Positions 62,034 to 64,000 of a DNA stretch of 64,000 nucleotides are shown here, in pieces. The notes beneath the pieces are model-generated. The model was not told the DNA's origin. It saw only the letters and a list, made by a program, of their open reading frames with translations, and ran no database searches. The translations under genes and the position numbers were made by a program. Origin of the DNA: Wallemia ichthyophaga EXF-994 (Eukaryota > Basidiomycota > Wallemiomycetes > Wallemiales > Wallemiaceae); assembly GCF_000400465.1 (NCBI RefSeq), contig NW_008806279.1, positions 186,001 through 250,000 of the forward strand. The letters are read 5' to 3'. Every line of letters starts with the position of its first letter. Within the stretch, counting starts at the first letter, position 1.

Positions 62034-62973
62034 TACACCTTCTCACTCAGCTTGTCCTTGATAGTCAGCTTCCCGTCCCTAACAAAGACCTCCAATTCCA
62101 TTCTCTCCTTCACGTATAAGCCATGCACACGCACGACGCTCTTCCTATTGTCCTTGCTGACCATATCTTCAGGCTGTGTGTCTTGTGTATTCTCAACAAT
62201 CTGTGCTTCTCCTCGACTTTTCCTCGCCTCATTAACCTCCTCTGTCAGCCTCTTCTCCATTTCCTGCAACTGCTCCTCCTCGCTCATTTCCTTCTTGTTC
62301 TTCCTATCCGATTTGTACGCTTTACCAACCTGGGCGAGGCTCTTGAGTGCCTCTGAGCGAGTCATGCTGTCCACATCCGGGCTCTTGACGATCGACAGCA
62401 CCTCCTCCTGCACAGCGCTCATCCCGCCATACTCTTCCGACACTTTCTTCGCGCTCTTCCCCACCAAGAAGCTCGAAAGCTTGGCAATGTTACCGCTCTG
62501 TGACGTGAAGAACTTGACAGCACCAGCTGATGCGCTCGTTCCAGCAGCAGTGCCACCGGCAGCAGTGCCAGCAGCTGCTCCACTAGCAGCAATAGCCGCT
62601 GGGGCGCCATATCCAACGACTGTAGCGATACTAGCCAGCTGCATTGTGTGTCGTTAGCTTGTGCTCCTTTAACGCCACTCCTCTCCATTCTCCACCCACG
62701 CTTATTATCCCGATCGTCATGGCCGATTTCGTCGCGCTGTACTGCGAACTCTTCCCTGTGTCCATCTTCACCTCGAGCGTGAACCATACCTGCACATTAT
62801 GCTAATATGAGCCGTCGTCGTCGTGCCCACACAGGCTTATCACAAACCTTGCCCGGTCGTAGCTTGATCGTGCTCCCGCCTTCAACACTGTTTTCAAAAT
62901 GCAGCGCTGCTACGTGCTTCAAACATATGTTCAGCTTGTGTGCCGTTTGATTTGTTATTCGCACTGATGGCAT
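62030..62973 (-). CDS. Conserved-looking fungal protein of unknown function
   Basis: Three exons joined by eye. The ATG at 62971-62973 gives MPSVRITNQTAHKLNICLKHVAALHFENSVEGGSTIKLRPGK. Intron 1 (GTTTGT...TGTGCAG) leads to VWFTLEVKMDTGKSSQYSATKSAMTIGIISVGGEWRG. Intron 2 (GTGGCG...GCTAAC...AATGCAG) leads in phase to LASIATVVGYGAPAAIAASGAAAGTAAGG. The first part is beta-rich (ITN.T...NI.LK....HFEN.V..G..I.L..GKVWFTLEV), a pattern I recall from fungal proteins without known function. An Ala/Gly-rich membrane-active or flexible segment, a helical charged part, and a final beta pair (RVHGLYVKERMELEVFVRDGKLTIKDKLSEKVY) follow. Stop TAG at 62030-62032. Confidence 0.6.
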
Positions 62974-62999
62974 ATCGTGGTGTGCGGGGACCAAGTGAA

Positions 63000-63211
63000 T
63001 GTGTGCAGAATAATAAATATGTATGAGCGTTGTTATAAATTAGGATATATTATTAGTTGTGCTATAATAGCTGCCTATGTCTTTTCTTTGTCGTTTTCTT
63101 TCTCTGATTAACGGGAAATATATTATAAATATCACCTCTTTTCTTTTCTTTTCTTCTTTTCTTCTGTTCTTTTCTTTTCTTCTCCATTCTCCCCTCTTGG
63201 CTACGTCACCT
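63000..63211. other. Intergenic region with pyrimidine-rich tract
   Basis: About 210 bp between the upstream gene's start and the 3' end of the PUF gene. A TTTTC/TTCTT repeat tract fills 63138-63185 on the plus strand (purine-rich on the PUF gene strand). No coding frame is seen. Confidence 0.5.
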
Positions 63212-64000
63212 CTACACACCCAAATGCTGGCTCAGTAGCCTCTCTATAGCCAGCACATGTTTAGCCGTAGCCGACGACATGTTGTGAATCTGGTTACTTT
63301 TGCGTATATGTTCGAGTTCCTCGTTGATAGTCTCGATTAGCTGGCCTGCTTGTGCTGACCCAACGACGCTAATAGCGCGCTGAAGGACATAATCTGACGA
63401 ATGCGTGTGTAAGAAATGGACTAGGAGGAATACTTAAACTCACTGCCATACTGATCCTTCATTAGAGCAGGTATGCCATCCAAACTAGCCCCACCATCAG
63501 ATCTATCGACCAGTCTATGAATAAGCATCTCCCTATCATTCTCACCCGCTCTAATTAACGCCTTCTCGCAAACATTAGAGGCGAATTTATGTCTAGCGAG
63601 TTCAAAAAAGCGGTGATTAATCTTGACGATAATCCTACTCCTATCCGAATCGTCACCGAATTCGAGTAAATACTGTATGACGTAATTGCCAAACATGTCC
63701 ACTACCAGGTTATCAACGTGTTCATGCAGTGCCTCGATTAGACACCTGCTTCTCGCCTGACCAATATGTTCGAAAGATCTCTGCAGGACGCGACACCCGT
63801 AAGGATGCGAAGCGAGTTCTTTAGCATTCTCCGCAAAAGCGACGGGGAGGCTGAGGAGGCGATCAGGATCAACTTGCTCTATGATGCGCTGTATGACGTG
63901 ATTGGCATTCTGGTCCTGCACCGCGCGCTCTGTCATTTGTTCCATCCGACCCACTATCTCCATCTGCTCCGCCTCTCCTACGCACTCTACAGCCTTCTGA
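63212..64000 (-). CDS. Pumilio/PUF-domain RNA-binding protein (5' part outside the window)
   Basis: C-terminal half of a classic PUF domain, which binds UGUA-containing mRNA 3' UTRs. The frame is open to base 64000 (QKAVECVGEAEQMEIVGRMEQMTERAVQDQNANHVIQRIIE). Repeats with the base-reading residues visible include NANHVIQRI, YGCRVLQRSFEH, FGNYVIQYLLEFG and FASNVCEKALI. An intron (GTGAGT...ATTCGTCAG, near 63392-63440) joins MKDQYG to NYVLQRAISVVGSAQAGQLIETINEELEHIRK, giving the last repeat YGNYVLQ. The stop is TAG at 63212-63214, after IERLLSQHLGV. Regular repeats place it with Puf3/Pumilio-type proteins rather than with the Jsn1-like gene at 47218. Confidence 0.92.

Overview
The window is a gene-dense stretch of nuclear DNA from a fungus, most likely a compact-genome basidiomycete. 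The evidence is many short spliceosomal introns (mostly about 35-65 nt, GT...AG, with CTAAC/CTGAC-like branch sites), intergenic gaps often under 100 bp, both strands used freely, and fungus-specific families (a PMT2-type mannosyltransferase, a PacC/Rim101-type zinc-finger regulator, Jsn1/Puf1-2-type RRM+PUF protein, Rsc9, a DUF3295-like protein). A Wallemia-like organism would fit, but that is an inference. Exons below were joined by eye from open reading and splice signals, so exon edges are predictions.

Layout. 1-10.5 kb: 3' part of a PIN-like membrane transporter, the CHL1 Fe-S helicase, PWP1, a SAMHD1-like HD phosphohydrolase, a minimal parvulin, a proline-rich unknown and glyoxalase II. 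10.6-20.3 kb: INCENP, a CCCH zinc-finger protein, dynactin p27 (DCTN6), proteasome beta-3 (PUP3), YAE1, a DUF3295-like protein and a Vac1/Pep7-like FYVE protein. 20.3-29.3 kb: PMT2, IPI3, a small mitochondrial-type protein, CBF5, a PPR protein and a thioredoxin-like protein. 29.9-41.5 kb: eEF2, a Cys-rich unknown, an NTF2-like protein, an LRR protein, a small secreted Cys-rich protein and an MFS sugar transporter. 41.5-42.7 kb: a gene-poor island with a long hairpin. 42.7-64 kb: a small mitochondrial-type protein, MIC60, PFS2, a Jsn1-like RRM/PUF protein, EHD3, RSC9, a PacC/Rim101-like factor, a basic zinc-finger protein, KRR1, a SUMO-interaction-motif protein, several unknowns, and the 3' part of a second PUF protein.

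Most genes are housekeeping and are not arranged by pathway. Ribosome biogenesis recurs: PWP1, IPI3, CBF5 and KRR1 all act on pre-rRNA or pre-ribosomes, and YAE1 and eEF2 belong to translation. The most striking find fits this theme. The single 149-nt intron of CBF5, the H/ACA pseudouridine synthase, carries a well-formed C/D box snoRNA. Its guide matches the 5.8S rRNA segment methylated at Gm75 in humans under the guidance of U96. A box C/D RNA is thus carried inside the gene for the catalytic protein of the other (H/ACA) class of rRNA-modifying particle. Other points of interest are an 84-nt precursor-microRNA-like hairpin, start codons of VAC1 and PMT2 only 8 bp apart, convergent genes sharing overlapping stop codons, a FYVE finger lacking several zinc ligands, a LEA-like repeat segment in MIC60, and an eEF2 gene whose first exon is 4 nt long.
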